A stretch of DNA of 64,000 nucleotides from RI-153 sp963752935 (lineage in GTDB: Bacteria; Chloroflexota; Anaerolineae; Caldilineales; Caldilineaceae): assembly GCA_963752935.1 (NCBI GenBank), contig CAVWAL010000009.1, positions 1 through 64,000 on the forward strand, read 5' to 3'. This document shows, one piece after another, positions 62,648-64,000 of this stretch. The notes under the pieces were generated by a model, which worked only from the letters and a program-made list of their open reading frames with translations, made no database searches and was not told the origin of the DNA. Within the stretch, counting starts at the first letter, position 1; each line of letters begins with the position of its first letter. The position numbers were made by a program, and so were the translations under genes.

Positions 62648-64000
62648 ATGAACCGCAACGTAACTCTATCACTCGCCCTGACCACCGGCCTGATCGCACT
62701 CTTTCTCCTCCTCTTCGCCAGGATGGATGGTCGCACCGTGCGCGCCGCCGATGACATCGTTGATCCCTGTGTCTTCGGCGACGTTGACTGCGATGGGCGC
62801 ATCAACATCGTTGATCTGCAATCTATTGCCGCACTGGCGGGGACGCCGCAAGAGAGTGAACCGTACCGTCCCGATTTCGACTTCGACGAAAACGGCATCA
62901 TCGACCTCGACGACATCTACATCCTGCGCCCTGTCTGGCAATTGCCGGCAGCAACGACGCCGGTCAGCGGCTCGGTGGGACTGGCCGGTGGTCCGCCACG
63001 GCTGGGCTATGCCGTCGATCCCAACGGCGATGTCTTTCTGCGCTGGCAGTTGCCGGTTAGCCCATACAGCGCCACCGTAGAAGTGCTGCGCCAACCGGCG
63101 CCGGCAGGTGCGCTGCCCAGCGGTCGCCCCGGCGTGGGCGTGATTGCCCAGGTCAATCCCATCTTCGACGATGCCACGGCGCTCCCGCTGCTGGGCAGCA
63201 ATTGGGAGTACCTCAGCGGCGTCTTTTCCAGCACCATCGATGCCGACGGCGTACGCGTTCCCGTGACGCTGACCACAGTGTCCGAAATGCACCAATACAT
63301 CCAGGAAGGGACCAATTCCTTCGTGGTGCAGGCCATCGCCAACCAGGACGCCGGCGCGGCCCAGGTCCTGGGCAAAGGCTATTGGGACGGCGACTTCACC
63401 AGCACCGGTGTCTACACCTATTGGATCCGCATCAACGGGCGTATCGTCGGCCCGGTGAAAATGAACACCGGCAGCCGCACCCAACTGCCGCCGCCGCAGA
63501 ACGTCACGGCCTTCGAGGGGACGGTCAATGTGCCCAACAGCGGCTACGGGAAACTAACCCTTCAAAACATGAAGCGGGGCGCCCACGCCTCGATCTACTT
63601 GCGCTGGAACCCCGATCTGGGGCGCCGGCCCAGCCACCCCGAGTGGCAGTATGGGTTCAACGTCTGGCGGCAGACCTGCAACTCGCCGGCCAACTGCGGC
63701 GCATGGGAACTGCGCAACGATCTGCCCATCTTCCCCAAGGTGCCCGCCACCGAGACGCTGACCACACAGACAATCACGAACAGCGTGGGCGTCAGTGTCT
63801 CCACCGGCGCCGAGATTCACGACTTTGCCTGGTTCTGGGCCGACAGCGACCTGGACACCAACAAGATCTACTGCTACCGCGTCACTGCGCTCGATCTGCT
63901 GCAACAGGAAGGCCAGCCCTCCGCGCCCGGCAACCACTGTCTGCGCCCGCCCGACTATCTGCCCCCACAGACCGTGGAGATCGTTAGTGTGACGGTGGAT
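62648..64000 (+). CDS. Secreted dockerin-containing protein (3' truncated by window)
   Basis: At least 451 codons; the frame is still open at the window end. A signal peptide (~1-33) leads directly to a dockerin type I domain with two Ca-binding repeats: DVDCDGRINIVD (45-56) and DFDENGIIDLDD (78-89). The following region is beta-rich with fibronectin-like segments (VFLRWQLPVSPYSATVEVL, YGFNVWRQTCNSPANCGAW). GAGGAGA lies just before the ATG. It is 11 bp after the cohesin-like gene, so the two are almost surely cotranscribed. The catalytic or binding function downstream is not visible. Confidence 0.78.
   Translation, partial: MNRNVTLSLALTTGLIALFLLLFARMDGRTVRAADDIVDPCVFGDVDCDGRINIVDLQSIAALAGTPQESEPYRPDFDFDENGIIDLDDIYILRPVWQLPAATTPVSGSVGLAGGPPRLGYAVDPNGDVFLRWQLPVSPYSATVEVLRQPAPAGALPSGRPGVGVIAQVNPIFDDATALPLLGSNWEYLSGVFSSTIDADGVRVPVTLTTVSEMHQYIQEGTNSFVVQAIANQDAGAAQVLGKGYWDGDFTSTGVYTYWIRINGRIVGPVKMNTGSRTQLPPPQNVTAFEGTVNVPNSGYGKLTLQNMKRGAHASIYLRWNPDLGRRPSHPEWQYGFNVWRQTCNSPANCGAWELRNDLPIFPKVPATETLTTQTITNSVGVSVSTGAEIHDFAWFWADSDLDTNKIYCYRVTALDLLQQEGQPSAPGNHCLRPPDYLPPQTVEIVSVTVD

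Overview
The window looks like a chromosomal segment from an uncultured or little-studied member of the Chloroflexota (Anaerolineae/Caldilineae-like). This is inference, not a taxonomic proof. The supporting signs are the GC-rich composition, a complete GlgE alpha-glucan pathway in one operon, secreted proteins with long Thr/Pro/Ala linkers, C-termini of the type F-[IL]-P-x-V, a decaprenyl-phosphate phosphoribosyltransferase-like UbiA protein, a wax-ester-synthase-like acyltransferase, and GTAGGG-type palindromic intergenic repeats. No rRNA, tRNA, CRISPR array, phage or transposase gene was found.

Layout. 1-1.9 kb: 3' part of a GGDEF/membrane/HD-GYP signalling protein. 2.0-9.5 kb, minus strand: glgE, treS-maltokinase fusion, glgB; together they convert trehalose to branched alpha-glucan. 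9.5-13.2 kb: a short secreted His-rich ORF, an Fe-S protein divergent from a TetR regulator, and a xylitol/sorbitol dehydrogenase. 13.7-17.2 kb: a lipoprotein and a large secreted beta-helix protein. 17.7-20.5 kb: DinB protein, an organomercurial-lyase-like gene interrupted by an in-frame UGA, and gltX. 20.7-30.0 kb: a [2Fe-2S] protein, a Wzz-like/YIP1-like/hydrolase operon divergent from a CapA protein, and a modular secreted trypsin. 30.0-37.1 kb: tlyA, a UbiA prenyltransferase, a PHP-AlbA fusion and lon. 37.7-41.4 kb: fchA-folD and a large GT-C-like membrane protein. 41.7-48.9 kb: lipoprotein, frameshifted RNase H, MBL-fold protein, aspS and fhs. 49.2-56.8 kb: WS/DGAT with a zinc tail, GH4 glycosidase, SNF2 helicase and SWIM protein. 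56.8-61.5 kb: BtrH-like protein, a two-component system and a frameshifted aminotransferase. 62.0-64.0 kb: adjacent cohesin-like and dockerin-containing secreted proteins, the second running off the window.

The most interesting item is the MerB-like gene at 18146-18883. Its single in-frame UGA falls exactly where the family has its second catalytic cysteine. It is followed 19 nt later by a hairpin with a GGUC tetraloop, the same loop sequence SelB reads in E. coli fdhF. This is a strong candidate selenoprotein.

Other points of note are a small mobile-element-like repeat family (full copies about 155 bp) with terminal inverted repeats, target-site duplications and two hairpins whose loops are complementary; a FolD that has lost the cyclohydrolase residues but is translationally coupled to a separate cyclohydrolase (FchA); a cohesin/dockerin gene pair; and a PHP-AlbA fusion with a strong promoter about 470 bp upstream. 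Two genes (RNase H and an aminotransferase) each carry one apparent extra base, which could be sequence error or decay.
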